The notes: a model not told the origin generated them from the sequence alone. Counted from the stretch's first letter, positions 1 to 8,969 are shown. The stretch: DNA of 64,000 nucleotides from Bacteroidales bacterium (GCA_024695285.1 JAILIM010000093.1:1-64000), one strand, 5' to 3'. Made by a program: numbers and translations.

Positions 1-1845
1 CCCAGCAAGGCTCCGTTCGTGGGCTACATGCACTTCATGGGCGCCCAGGCCTGGGTGCTGATGCAGAGCAAGTTCATGCCCTACGATATCCAGGTGGATG
101 CGGAGCTCGCCCGCAGCATGGGTGCGCAGGCCGGCATGAAAGTGGCCGTGGTCGTGGATCACTGGCTCCGTGGTGAACCCAGTCCCTGGGGACACCTGGT
201 CGATGTGCTCGGCACCCCCGGTGACAACGACACCGAGATGCACGCCATCCTTGCGGAGTTCAACCTCCCATACCGGTTTGAAAAGGAGGTTGAGAATGCC
301 GCAGACAAGATTTCGGAGGAAATCACGGCAGCCGACCTCAAGGGCCGCAAGGATTTCAGGGACACACTGACTTTCACCATCGATCCTGCCGACGCCAAGG
401 ACTTCGACGACGCCCTGTCGTTCCGCCGCTTGGCGAACGGCAACTACGAGATCGGCGTGCATATCGCCGACGTGTCCTACTACGTGAAGCCCGGCTCCGC
501 GGTTGACAAGGAGGCCCGAGAGAGGGGCACGTCCGTGTACCTGGTGGACCGCACCGTCCCGATGCTGCCCGAAAAGCTTTGCAACAAGCTCTGCTCCCTG
601 CGACCTGATGAGGATAAACTCACTTTTTCCGCCGTTTTCGAAATCGGTCCCAAGGGAGCGGTGAAGTCCCGCTGGATAGGAAGGACTATCATCCGTTCCG
701 ACAGCCGCATGGACTACGACCAGGCCCAGGCCGTGATCGACAATCCGCCGGAAAAGGCGAAACAGACGCCCCTGGAGGACGCCCTGCTGACCCTGAACGG
801 CCTTGCGCATATTTTCCGCGAGACCAGGTTCAAGGCGGGTGCAATCAATTTCGACCGTCCGGAAATGAAGGTGGAGGTGGACGGGCAGGGCAAGCCGGTG
901 CGCGTGTTCCAGAAGATCGCCCGTGAGTCCAACAACCTCATAGAGGAGTTCATGCTGCTTGCCAACCGCACCGTGGCCGAATATGTGGGCACCGGGGGCA
1001 AGATGAACGGAGTGCCGATGAAGAGCGCCAAAACATTCGTGTACCGTATCCACGGGGAACCGAACTACGAAAAGCTGGAGAGCCTGAGGGGCTTCGCCTC
1101 CAATTTCGGCTACAAGATGGAAGAGGCCACCAGCGGCAAGAGCGCCGCTTCATCGCTGCGCGAACTGCTCTCCTCCTCCAAGGGCAAGCCGGAGTACGAG
1201 GCGTTCCAGAACATAGCCCTCCGGTCCATGGCGAAGGCGGTCTACAGCACCGACAACATCGGTCACTACGGCCTTGCGTTCAATTTCTACACGCATTTTA
1301 CTTCCCCGATCCGCCGCTATCCCGACCTGATGGTCCACAGGCTGCTTTCGTCCTACCTGGCCGGCGGTTCATCCGTCGACAAGAGCCGATATGAAAGGGA
1401 ATGCGAGCACGCATCCGAGCGTGAGCTCGTGGCTGCCGACGCAGAGCGTACCAGCGTGAAATACAAGCTGGTGGAGTTCATGCAGGACAAGATAGGACAG
1501 GAGTTCGAAGGCGCCGTGTCCGGCATGACGGAGTGGGGAATGTATGTGGAGATAGACGATACCCACATCGAGGGAATGGTGCCGCTGCGCGAAATCCGTT
1601 CCGATTTCTACGAATTCGACGAGGCCCGCTACAGGCTGGTGGGCCGCCGTACCCGAAGGCAGTACCGGCTTGGCGACAGGGTGCGGATCAAGGTGAAAAA
1701 TGCCAATCTCGAGCAGCGATTGCTCGATTATGAACTCATTGAAAATGAAGAAGATCCTACCCCTTCTCCTGCTCCTTCCGCTCCTGATAGGAGTCGCGGA
1801 CGCAAGCGCCCAGAGCCGAAAGGAAAGGCTCACCGAATACGTTAA
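1..1845 (+). CDS. rnr: Ribonuclease R, 3' part (gene starts before the window)
   Basis: This is a 3'-5' exoribonuclease of the RNase II/RNB family that degrades structured RNA in the cytoplasm. The frame is open from base 1, so the N-terminal cold-shock domains are mostly outside the window. The RNB catalytic domain follows, with the acidic active-site motif IDPADAKDFDDA at about 379-414. An S1 RNA-binding domain lies at about 1495-1730 (GQEFEGAVSGMTEWGMYVEI). The C-terminus is a short Pro-rich then basic tail (about 30 residues, many Arg and Lys), as is common in RNase R. That tail is encoded by DNA that also encodes the signal peptide of the next gene in another frame. Family assignment is secure; only completeness is lacking. 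Confidence 0.96.
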   Translation, partial: PSKAPFVGYMHFMGAQAWVLMQSKFMPYDIQVDAELARSMGAQAGMKVAVVVDHWLRGEPSPWGHLVDVLGTPGDNDTEMHAILAEFNLPYRFEKEVENAADKISEEITAADLKGRKDFRDTLTFTIDPADAKDFDDALSFRRLANGNYEIGVHIADVSYYVKPGSAVDKEARERGTSVYLVDRTVPMLPEKLCNKLCSLRPDEDKLTFSAVFEIGPKGAVKSRWIGRTIIRSDSRMDYDQAQAVIDNPPEKAKQTPLEDALLTLNGLAHIFRETRFKAGAINFDRPEMKVEVDGQGKPVRVFQKIARESNNLIEEFMLLANRTVAEYVGTGGKMNGVPMKSAKTFVYRIHGEPNYEKLESLRGFASNFGYKMEEATSGKSAASSLRELLSSSKGKPEYEAFQNIALRSMAKAVYSTDNIGHYGLAFNFYTHFTSPIRRYPDLMVHRLLSSYLAGGSSVDKSRYERECEHASERELVAADAERTSVKYKLVEFMQDKIGQEFEGAVSGMTEWGMYVEIDDTHIEGMVPLREIRSDFYEFDEARYRLVGRRTRRQYRLGDRVRIKVKNANLEQRLLDYELIENEEDPTPSPAPSAPDRSRGRKRPEPKGKAHRIR

Positions 1846-3256
1846 CTATCTGGCCTCCGAAGAATTGCAGGGCCGCGGCGCCGCTACTGCCGGCGACATC
1901 AAGGCAAGGGAATACATAGCCGCCCGCTACAAGGAATGTGGCCTGCAGCCTCTTTCAGGCGGTGATTTCCTGGTGCCTTTCGAGACCAAGGGGACCAGCT
2001 ACTGCAATGTGGTCGGCGTCATCGAGGGTGGTGCGCTCAAGGACGAATTCATCGTGCTTGGTGCCCACTATGACCACCTGGGCGTGAAGAAAGGGGAGAT
2101 TTACCCCGGAGCGGACGACAACGCCTCCGGCAGCGCCGCCCTGATTGAAATCGCGCGCGAACTGGTGGCCCAGAAGGACCAGCTGCAGCGCAGCGTGATC
2201 ATTGCCGCTTTCGACGCTGAGGAGCTCGGTCTCTTCGGAAGCACCTCCCTGGCCGGCTTCCTGGACGAGCTCGTGGGGATCAAGAATGTGAAACTGATGG
2301 TCAGCGTGGATATGGTGGGCCGCTATGCCGGGCATGGCAGTCTCGTGCTGGAAGGCGTGGCTACGATTCGCGACGGCCGCGTGCTGGCTTCCGAGACGGC
2401 CAAGCGCCACTCCATCAAGGTCAGGCCGAAGAATTTCGAGACTTCGGTGCTTACTGCGACCGACACCGATGCCTTCGCGCGCAAAGGTGTGCCCACGCTG
2501 GCCGTGTCCACGGGCATCCATCCCCAGTATCACAAGCCCACAGACACGCCCGACCTGATCGACTACGACGGCCTCGACAAGGTGACCGGATATCTTTCGG
2601 ACTTTGCAGCCCAGGCTGCCATAGATCCCGACTGGAAGGCCAGCGGGAAGGTGGCACGGAAGCATAATTCCAAGCAGCCTGCAGTCGAATTCGGCGTGCT
2701 CGGCGGCTTTGCCGGCTCTTCCATTTCATTCCCGAAGGCAGACATCAGCGCCAAGGGCCTTGTCGACTACAGTGCTGGTCTTGTGGGCCGCGCCAACTTC
2801 GGCGCCTTCGGTCTCCAGCTGGAGGCTCTCTATGAACGGTCCAATTCCCGTTTCCCGTCGCTTGACACTCCGTTGGGAACGTCTCAGGACTACATGCAGC
2901 AGGGAATCACCGTGCCTGCATATCTGCTGATCCGTTCGAATGATTCCCGTGATGCAGCGTTCGTGGGATTTGGCGGCTACTACAGCTACGTCTTCTCCCA
3001 TTCCTTCAGCAAGGCCGATCCCGGCTGGACCGTCAATCCCCACCAGGGAGGCCTCGCGGCCGTCGCCGGCATCAAGGTCGCCAACCTGCTGCTCCAGTGG
3101 TCTTTCCGCACCCAGCTCGGCTCCCTCTTCGCCTCCGGAGCCCCTGTTGCTGGCTCTGAAGCCGTCCCCGAGCCTAGCGCTCCCGCTCCAGTTACTGCTG
3201 CCCCCGAAGCCCGCCTCGGCGTCGCCAGCTACATAACCGTCGGCTGGTTCTTCTAA
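1745..3256 (+). CDS. M28 family metallopeptidase with C-terminal beta-barrel-like domain
   Basis: A 503-residue exported protein. The start at 1745 gives a classic signal peptide (MKKILPLLLLLPLLIG...ASAQ); there is no later Met before the catalytic core, so the start must lie inside rnr, overlapping it by 101 bp. The M28 zinc-peptidase core is visible: HYDHLG near residue 108, GADDNASGS near 122-130 and DAEELGLFGS near 157-166. This predicts an aminopeptidase or Zn-exopeptidase in the periplasm or cell envelope. From about residue 310 the sequence changes to Gly/aromatic alternating segments and ends in GWFF, as in small Bacteroidota outer-membrane beta-barrels. A low-complexity Pro/Ala stretch sits just before the last strand. 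The barrel assignment is inference; the peptidase call is firm. The substrate is unknown. Confidence 0.88.
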   Translation: MKKILPLLLLLPLLIGVADASAQSRKERLTEYVNYLASEELQGRGAATAGDIKAREYIAARYKECGLQPLSGGDFLVPFETKGTSYCNVVGVIEGGALKDEFIVLGAHYDHLGVKKGEIYPGADDNASGSAALIEIARELVAQKDQLQRSVIIAAFDAEELGLFGSTSLAGFLDELVGIKNVKLMVSVDMVGRYAGHGSLVLEGVATIRDGRVLASETAKRHSIKVRPKNFETSVLTATDTDAFARKGVPTLAVSTGIHPQYHKPTDTPDLIDYDGLDKVTGYLSDFAAQAAIDPDWKASGKVARKHNSKQPAVEFGVLGGFAGSSISFPKADISAKGLVDYSAGLVGRANFGAFGLQLEALYERSNSRFPSLDTPLGTSQDYMQQGITVPAYLLIRSNDSRDAAFVGFGGYYSYVFSHSFSKADPGWTVNPHQGGLAAVAGIKVANLLLQWSFRTQLGSLFASGAPVAGSEAVPEPSAPAPVTAAPEARLGVASYITVGWFF

Positions 3257-3278
3257 TCCGGCCTAATTTGTTTCGGAA

Positions 3279-4073
3279 ATGAAGTTGGAATTCACAAAGA
3301 TGGAGGGGCTGGGCAACGACTATATATATGTCGATGCCAGCCGTTACCATGTACAGGATCCGGCGGCGCTATCGGTGCGGCTCAGTGACCGGCATTTCGG
3401 GATTGGAGGAGATGGATTGGTGCTGATAGGGCCCTCGGAGAAGGCGAACTTTTCCATGCGTATGTTCAATGCCGACGGCTCGGAGGGAATGATGTGCGGA
3501 AATGCTGCTCGCTGCATAGGTAAGTATGTGTGGGATAATGGGTTGACAAAGAAGAACGAACTTGGTCTTGAGACTCCTTCCGGAATTGTGCGCCTTAATG
3601 TGCATCCCGGTCCTGACGGCCTGGTGGACAGTGTCACGGTGGGGATGGGGAAGTACCGGATCGTGAATCAAGAGCGTACTGTCCGGGCATGCGGTGCAGC
3701 ATTCACCGGCACTGTCGTGGATGTGGGGAATCCGCATTTCGTGGTGTTCTGCGGTGGTGCTGGGGCTGTCGATCCAGCGGTTTCCGGTCCGTCGATAGAA
3801 AAGAGTTTCCCCGGAGGCATCAACGTCGAGTTCGCTTCAGTCGAGGAGCCTGGGCGCATCCGTATGCGCGTCTGGGAGCGGGGGAGCGGCGTCACGCTCG
3901 CCTGCGGCACCGGCGCCTGCGCTACCGCAGCCGCTGCTGTGAGCCATGGCCTCTGCAGCGGTCCCATAAGTATAGTGATGGACGGCGGCACCCTTTCAGT
4001 CACCTGCAACGACGGCACCATTCTCATGAGCGGCCCCGCCCGCACCGTCTTCGAAGGTGTAGTAGAGATTTAG
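3279..4073 (+). CDS. dapF: Diaminopimelate epimerase
   Basis: This 264-residue cytoplasmic enzyme interconverts LL- and meso-diaminopimelate for lysine and peptidoglycan synthesis. The N-terminus FTKMEGLGNDYIYVD is diagnostic. Both catalytic cysteines are present: MMCGNAARC near residue 73 and ACGTGACA near residue 209. Length matches the family. It starts 22 bp after the M28 peptidase stop on the same strand, so the two may be co-transcribed, although the functions are unrelated. A repeat-rich gene-free stretch follows immediately downstream. Confidence 0.97.
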   Translation: MKLEFTKMEGLGNDYIYVDASRYHVQDPAALSVRLSDRHFGIGGDGLVLIGPSEKANFSMRMFNADGSEGMMCGNAARCIGKYVWDNGLTKKNELGLETPSGIVRLNVHPGPDGLVDSVTVGMGKYRIVNQERTVRACGAAFTGTVVDVGNPHFVVFCGGAGAVDPAVSGPSIEKSFPGGINVEFASVEEPGRIRMRVWERGSGVTLACGTGACATAAAAVSHGLCSGPISIVMDGGTLSVTCNDGTILMSGPARTVFEGVVEI

Positions 4074-4085
4074 GCCTCCGGCCTC

Positions 4086-4160
4086 CGCTGTCATTTTGAG
4101 CGCCCCCCCGCTGTCATTCTGAGCGCCCCCCGCTGTCATTCTGAGCGCAGCGAAGAATCT
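4086..4160 (+). repeat. Three tandem half-copies of the TGTCATTCTGAGCG repeat
   Basis: Three copies of CTGTCATTYTGAGCGC occur with TCATT at 4091, 4114 and 4136, a period of 22-23 bp. The first two are followed by C-runs; the third continues into CAGCGAAGAATCTAG. The same sequence occurs in the opposite orientation at 10859-10878 and 11527-11640, and inside the EamA gene at 19559-19652. Confidence 0.85.
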
Positions 4161-4167
4161 AGTTCCT

Positions 4168-4396
4168 GGCGCAGGTCCCTTGGCTATTTGGAGCAAGTCC
4201 CCAAGCTTTTTGGCGCAGGTCCCCCTATTGTTTGGTGCAGGTCCGAAAAAGTGCTGGAGACCCGCACCGCAAATATGGCTCTCACGCCCGCTGGTGGCGC
4301 AAGTCCCCCAAGAAAAATCAGACCTGCGCCAGTCTTTAGGCGGACTCGAGCCAAAAGTATGAGGGACCTGCACCGGGCGACAGGGTGACCTGCACC
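4168..4396. repeat. Array of GGYGCARGTCC motifs, partly 22-bp periodic
   Basis: The motif GGCGCAGGTCCC or a close variant occurs at 4168, 4190, 4212 and 4234 (exactly 22 bp apart) and again at 4296, all on the plus strand. It occurs inverted at 4321-4330, 4363-4374 and 4387-4396. About 11 bp are conserved and about 10 bp vary between neighbours. No function is known to me; the spacing of about two helical turns would suit a protein-binding array or a repeat-expansion product. Confidence 0.8.
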
Positions 4397-4665
4397 GGAG
4401 TATGGACCTCCTACGTCACACGAATGAACAGGCCTCTACGAAGGTATGGTCGCCATGCATCTGGGAGGATGGTCTGCCCAGTTCATAGGCGTCTAGGAAG
4501 ACAGGTGAGCAGATAATTTCCGAATAAGGGCGGTTTTTTGTTCACCGCCCCCTATAATGCCCTTTTTGGCGGCAAAACAGGGGAAGGTGTACACACAGAT
4601 TGCGCAGGATGCTGTTTTTTTGTACACCTGTCGGGAGTGCAGATATTTTGGCCCCTGCTTTCTGG

Positions 4666-5448
4666 CTATTCCTCTATTACCGGTCGCACGTTGTAGCCAT
4701 AATCGCGGTCCAGCGAGCCCATCCCGGTAATAACGCTGCCGTGGTATGTCCGTGCAAGAATATATATAAGATCCGGATTTGTCTCCACAATGGATGAAGA
4801 CATGTAATAAGCCTCATGCTCTCTACCCGTTTTACTTTTATATTCACCGTAACCGCCTAGCGGCAAATAGATACACTGTCGTGTAATCCTGCTGCCAAAC
4901 CTCAGACAACGACGACCGTTTTTGTATTCGTAGGTTATCGAGGAATTACGCCAAAGATCCAATAGCTCGGCAGCAGTGGGCGTGCGCCATTTTCCTCCGA
5001 GTCTTACCCTTGCTGCATCGTCCTCGTAGTCATAATCACGGAATTCAGTCTTTCCGTCCGGCGGAGATGACAGTCCCCAAAGCAAGGTCTGATGGGAAGG
5101 GCAGTATTTAGTCAGAATAAGATGCTGAACATGTCCATGTGCACTGATCATTTCATCATAAATGCCATTTGACCATTTGTACGTTTCTTTAGTATACTCT
5201 TTTTTGGGTTTGACCTCTCCCCATGCGAAATAATCGCCGTATTCTTCAGGGCTGGAGGCTCCAAGGTTGCATTCCGCCCAGAATACCCTGTATTTGGTGC
5301 CGTTTTCCCGGGTCATGACTGTACCCATATCTACGGCCCCCTCAGGGACACTCTTGCTCGGGATGTACCCTTCTTCCTTTGCTTTGGTACATCCTATAAC
5401 GGCAAGTACAGATATAAGGACGGTCAGTTTTGATAAATAACTCTTCAT
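4666..5448 (-). CDS. Putative lipoprotein, Fibrobacter-major-paralogous-domain type
   Basis: A 260-residue predicted lipoprotein. The start at 5448 is chosen because it gives MKSYLSKLTVLISVLAVIGC, a signal peptide ending in a lipobox with Cys at residue 20. The body has the pattern of the FISUMP/Fib_succ_major family found in many Bacteroidota surface lipoproteins: VDMGTVMTRENGTKYRVFWAE..., GDYFAWGE, GGKWRTPTAAEL and a C-terminal YGYNVRPVIEE. The molecular role of that family is not established. Base composition is lower in GC than the flanking housekeeping genes. It lies 16 bp upstream of nothing on its own strand but follows the U32 gene, so it may be read through from it. Confidence 0.75.
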   Translation of the reverse strand: MKSYLSKLTVLISVLAVIGCTKAKEEGYIPSKSVPEGAVDMGTVMTRENGTKYRVFWAECNLGASSPEEYGDYFAWGEVKPKKEYTKETYKWSNGIYDEMISAHGHVQHLILTKYCPSHQTLLWGLSSPPDGKTEFRDYDYEDDAARVRLGGKWRTPTAAELLDLWRNSSITYEYKNGRRCLRFGSRITRQCIYLPLGGYGEYKSKTGREHEAYYMSSSIVETNPDLIYILARTYHGSVITGMGSLDRDYGYNVRPVIEE

Positions 5449-5464
5449 AAACTTAAGTTTAAAC

Positions 5465-6718
5465 TCAGGCTTCCACCCAGAGATACACCTTGTCGCCGCG
5501 GCGGACGTGCTCGCCGGAAGGACCGGCGGGGATGGCGACCGAGCAGCGGACTCCCTTGGGGGCAAGCTCGCAAGGCTCCATGTTCACGCGCATGTCGCCC
5601 ACGACAGTCTGGGTGACGCCGCTGGTGGGACCGATGATGACTAGTTCGTCCCCGAGCCGGAGATCGGTGGCTTCGACGGTGATTTCCGCCACGCCTATAC
5701 GGTCGAACCAATTGCTTATCTTCCCGCAGTAAACCTTGCGCCTGGTGGCCTGGGAGCCATAAATTGCGCTCCACTCCCCGAGCCGTGCGCCCTGGTAGTA
5801 GCCGTCCCAGAAGCCGCGGTTGAACACTTCCGAAAGGCTCGCCTTCAGCGAAGCGGCGAGTTCCGGGGTGAAGCTGCCGTCCAGCACGGCGTCGGCTGCC
5901 TTGCGGTAGCAGGACGTGCAGCGCAGCACGTAGTCGGCGCTCCGGGCCCGGCCCTCGATCTTCAGCACCCGGACTCCGCTTTCGATTATCCTCGGCAGGA
6001 ACTCTATGGTGCACAGGTCCTTGGGCGACATTATGTACTTGTTGTCGATGTCCAGCGTGTAGCCGGTCTCTAGGTCGCGCACTTCGTAGCCCCTGCGGCA
6101 GACCTGCATGCAGGCGCCTCGGTTGGCGGACTCGCCGTAGGCGTGCAGGCTCAGGTAACACTTGCCGCTGACGGCCATGCAGAGGGCGCCGTGGGCGAAC
6201 ATTTCTATGCGCACCGGCTCCCCTGAAGGGCCGCAGATGCCTTCGCGCTCCACGGCTTCGGATATGTCGCGCACCTGGTCCAGGTTGAGTTCGCGGGCAA
6301 GCACCACCACGTCGGCCCAGCGCGACCAGAAGCGCAGCGACTCGATGTTCGATATGTTGAGCTGGGTGGAGGCATGAACCTCCAGGCCTATGCTCCTGGC
6401 ATACTCCACGGCGGCTATGTCGGACGCAATGACGGCATCCACGCCTGCCGCCTTCGCGGCATCGAGTGCCTCGCGGGCCGGTTGCAGGTCCTCCTGATAG
6501 AGGATGATGTTCAGGGTCAGGTAGGCCTTCGCCGAGGCCTCGTGGCAGAGGCGCACTACTTCTTCGAGGTCTTCGGGGGCGAAATTATTGGCGCTGTGGG
6601 AGCGCATGTTGAGGCGTCCAACGCCAAAATACACCGAATCGGCTCCTCCCTGGAGAGCAGCGTGCAGGCACTCGAAATTGCCTGCCGGCGCCATCACCTC
6701 TATATCACGCCTCTCCAT
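5465..6718 (-). CDS. U32 family protein, tRNA/rRNA hydroxylation (TrhP/RlhA)-like
   Basis: A 417-residue member of peptidase family U32. It has the N-terminal signature VMAPAGNFECLHAALQGGADSVYFG and the central HGALCMAVSGKCYLS ... NRGACMQVCR cysteine cluster. In characterised relatives (TrhP/YegQ, RlhA) such cysteines support prephenate-dependent hydroxylation of tRNA or rRNA, so an RNA-modification role is more likely than proteolysis. The substrate cannot be assigned from sequence alone. Its ATG overlaps the TAA of the upstream S41 protease gene (TAATG), implying translational coupling in the rdgB-S41-U32 operon. Confidence 0.88.
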   Translation of the reverse strand: MERRDIEVMAPAGNFECLHAALQGGADSVYFGVGRLNMRSHSANNFAPEDLEEVVRLCHEASAKAYLTLNIILYQEDLQPAREALDAAKAAGVDAVIASDIAAVEYARSIGLEVHASTQLNISNIESLRFWSRWADVVVLARELNLDQVRDISEAVEREGICGPSGEPVRIEMFAHGALCMAVSGKCYLSLHAYGESANRGACMQVCRRGYEVRDLETGYTLDIDNKYIMSPKDLCTIEFLPRIIESGVRVLKIEGRARSADYVLRCTSCYRKAADAVLDGSFTPELAASLKASLSEVFNRGFWDGYYQGARLGEWSAIYGSQATRRKVYCGKISNWFDRIGVAEITVEATDLRLGDELVIIGPTSGVTQTVVGDMRVNMEPCELAPKGVRCSVAIPAGPSGEHVRRGDKVYLWVEA

Positions 6719-8340
6719 TACTCAAATTTGAAGCCGGCGGCTTTGCTTAGGGCCTGGCGGAGCTGGTTGTCATAGCGGAGGCGAAGCTTCACGCCGTCGG
6801 GCTGGAAGTAATAGCGAACGACTATCTCCTCTTCGATGAAGGGCACGATTTCGTCTTTCTTGAGACGGAGGAACTCCTCCTTCTCCATGTCCAGGGCCTT
6901 CCCGAGGGCATCCAGTTCCTTGGACATAGCCTCTTCCAGTCCGTCGCGGACAAGCTCCTTGCGCACGAGGTCGAAGTAGGTCTTGGCGCTGGAGCGGTAG
7001 TCGAATTCCTTGCCCTTGGCAAATTCGATGAAGTCGTTGTATTCGGCATCGGAAAGGAAGAATTCGTCGGTGGGAGGGATTGAGGTGTGCTTCCTGACGT
7101 ATTCGAGAGCATATTGCTCCACCACTCCGTTGAGCACCAGGGAATATGTGAGGCGGCTGTAGTCGCGGGGCTTGACCTCGATGTCGGGGGTTATTCCGCC
7201 GCCGTCGCGCACGGTGCGTCCCATCGCGGTCTTGAACTCGTGGGTCAGGGAATCGGGGATGTGGCCGACGCTGCCGTCCTCGTTGCGGTGGGAGTAGTCA
7301 ATGGCCTGCACGCAGCGGCCGCTGGGGGTGTAGTACTTGGCAGTTGTCATCTTGAGCTGGCCGCCATAGGGCAGCGGTCGTATGCTCTGCACCAGGCCCT
7401 TGCCAAAGGTGCGCGTGCCTATGATTATGGCCCTGTCGAGGTCCTGGAGGGCGCCGGAGACGATTTCAGACGCAGAGGCTGAACCGGAATCGACCAGCAC
7501 TATCAGCGGAAGATTGGTGTCCAGAGGGGCCTTCGTGGTGCGGCTGGTGTAGGAACTGCCGGCTTCGCGGCCCTTTGCGGTCACGACCACGGAGCCCTTC
7601 GGTACGAAGATGGACACGATGTCCACTGCCTCGGCCAGCAGGCCGCCGCCGTTGCCGCGCAGGTCGAGCACCAGGGTGTCGAGCTGGCCGCCCTTGCGCA
7701 GGTCGTTTATGGTCTGGCGCATCTGCTCGCCGACGCCTTCAGTGAAGCCGGTCTGCAGGATGTAGCCGGTGTGCGGGCCCACCATACCGGCATACTGGAT
7801 GTCGGGAAGATGGATGGTGCGGCGGGTTATCTTGATGTCCTTGATTTCACCGGTGTGGACCTTTTTCACCTTGAACACCACCTTTGTGCCGGGGGTGCCG
7901 CGCATCTTTTCGCTGCACTCGGCGCTGGTGAAGCCCTTGACGCTCACGCCGTCGATGGTCATGATCTCGTCGCCTGCGCGCAGGCCGGCTCCCCAGGCGG
8001 GCGAATCCTTGTATGGCTCGTTGATGATCACGTTGCCCTGCAGGTCCGGCTTGTAGATGACGGCGCCTATGCCTCCGTAGCTCTTGTTGATCATCATACG
8101 GAGGTCTTCGTTCTCTTCCTCAGGCACATAGACGGTGTAGGGGTCGAGGTTGGAGAGCATGGCGTCGATGCCGGCGCGCTCTATGCGGTCCACGGGAAGG
8201 GAGTCCACGTAGGCGCGGTTGAGTTCCTTGACGATGGAGCTGTGGATTTCGGTCCACTGGCCGAGCTTGAAGCTCTTGGACTGGGCTCCGGCCTGTATGG
8301 CGGCCAGGAGCATTAGGATGCATATTATGGTCTTCTTCAT
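6718..8340 (-). CDS. S41 family C-terminal processing protease
   Basis: A 540-residue exported serine protease of the Ctp/Tsp type. It has a signal peptide (MKKTIICILMLLAAIQAGAQ), a PDZ domain at about residues 85-165 (GIGAVIY ... GDEIMTIDGV), and the S41 catalytic core with DSGSASASEIVSGAL near residue 285 (Ser nucleophile) and GKGLVQS near residue 314 (Lys base). Such enzymes trim or degrade periplasmic proteins. It is the middle gene of a coupled minus-strand operon: its ATG overlaps the rdgB stop (ATGA) and its stop overlaps the U32 start. The C-terminal acidic/aromatic region of about 120 residues is usual for Bacteroidota paralogues. Confidence 0.93.
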   Translation of the reverse strand: MKKTIICILMLLAAIQAGAQSKSFKLGQWTEIHSSIVKELNRAYVDSLPVDRIERAGIDAMLSNLDPYTVYVPEEENEDLRMMINKSYGGIGAVIYKPDLQGNVIINEPYKDSPAWGAGLRAGDEIMTIDGVSVKGFTSAECSEKMRGTPGTKVVFKVKKVHTGEIKDIKITRRTIHLPDIQYAGMVGPHTGYILQTGFTEGVGEQMRQTINDLRKGGQLDTLVLDLRGNGGGLLAEAVDIVSIFVPKGSVVVTAKGREAGSSYTSRTTKAPLDTNLPLIVLVDSGSASASEIVSGALQDLDRAIIIGTRTFGKGLVQSIRPLPYGGQLKMTTAKYYTPSGRCVQAIDYSHRNEDGSVGHIPDSLTHEFKTAMGRTVRDGGGITPDIEVKPRDYSRLTYSLVLNGVVEQYALEYVRKHTSIPPTDEFFLSDAEYNDFIEFAKGKEFDYRSSAKTYFDLVRKELVRDGLEEAMSKELDALGKALDMEKEEFLRLKKDEIVPFIEEEIVVRYYFQPDGVKLRLRYDNQLRQALSKAAGFKFE

Positions 8341-8957
8341 ATATTCTCTTTAATCCATTGTGCCATTGCGCGAAGGGCCTTGCCGCGGTGCGAAATGGCG
8401 TTTTTTACTTCTTCCGGGAGCTCCGCAACGCTGCGGTCGGGATACTCGTCGGCGATGAACACGGGGTCGTAGCCGAAGCCGCCTGAGCCGCTGCGGGCCT
8501 GGGCGATACGGCCTTCCAGCGTGCCTTCGAAAAAGTGCTCCTCCCCGTCCAGAAGGAGGGTCACCACGCTGCGGAAACGCGCCGTACGGGGCGCTCCGGG
8601 GCACTTGGAAAGCTCGCTGAGCAGGGCGTCGATATTGGCACTGAAATCGTGGTCGGGCGGGAGGGGGCGGCCGTCGCGGCGGGCTATATCCTGGGCGTAG
8701 CGGGCAGCGTGTATGCCCGGAGCGCCTCCGAGGGCATCGACCTCGAGGCCGGTGTCGTCGGCGAAGCAGTCCATGCCGCACAGTTCCCTGTATCCCTGAG
8801 CCTTAAGTATGGAGTTCTCCTTGAGGGTGCAGCCGGTCTCGGCAATGTCTTCGAAGATGCCGAGGTCGGCGGGAGACACGACTTCCGCCATGCCTTCCAG
8901 GATCTCACGGGCTTCGCGGAGCTTGCCCTTGTTGCCTGTAGCGAATACGAGTTTCAT
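8337..8957 (-). CDS. rdgB: Non-canonical purine NTP pyrophosphatase (RdgB/HAM1)
   Basis: A 206-residue house-cleaning enzyme that hydrolyses dITP/XTP to monophosphates. The start at 8957 gives the family N-terminus MKLVFATGNKGKLREAREIL. Further family motifs are FADDTGLEVDALGGAPGIHA, SGSGGFGYDPVF and the C-terminal SHRGKAL. It is the first gene of the rdgB-S41-U32 operon. A TATATTTG element on the minus strand (8969-8962) ends only 5 bp before the ATG, so the transcript is predicted to be leaderless or nearly so. Confidence 0.96.
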   Translation of the reverse strand: MKLVFATGNKGKLREAREILEGMAEVVSPADLGIFEDIAETGCTLKENSILKAQGYRELCGMDCFADDTGLEVDALGGAPGIHAARYAQDIARRDGRPLPPDHDFSANIDALLSELSKCPGAPRTARFRSVVTLLLDGEEHFFEGTLEGRIAQARSGSGGFGYDPVFIADEYPDRSVAELPEEVKNAISHRGKALRAMAQWIKENI

Positions 8958-8961
8958 TCTG

Positions 8962-8969
8962 CAAATATA
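8962..8969 (-). promoter_or_regulatory. TAnnTTTG -7 element for rdgB
   Basis: TATATTTG on the minus strand matches the Bacteroidota -7 consensus. The last G is 5 bp from the rdgB ATG. It lies back to back with the promoter of the divergent synthetase gene. Confidence 0.7.

Larger units (their letters stand above)
4074..4665. other. Gene-free interval with repeat arrays and hairpins
   Basis: No convincing gene is seen between the dapF stop and the end of the lipoprotein gene. The left part holds three half-copies of the TGTCATTCTGAGCG repeat and then an array of a different 11-12 bp motif with a 22-bp period. The right part holds two simple hairpins: GGGCGG/CCGCCC at 4528-4550 and AGGTGTACA/TGTACACCT at 4585-4593 and 4621-4629. 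The hairpins may lie in the 3' end of the minus-strand lipoprotein transcript, but neither has a strong T-tract. Short open frames here are compositionally unlike genes. Confidence 0.7.

Noticed and set aside
4086..4396. CRISPR-like array after dapF
   Set aside because: The repeated blocks are only 11-14 bp with about 10 bp filler and change orientation; there is no leader or cas gene.
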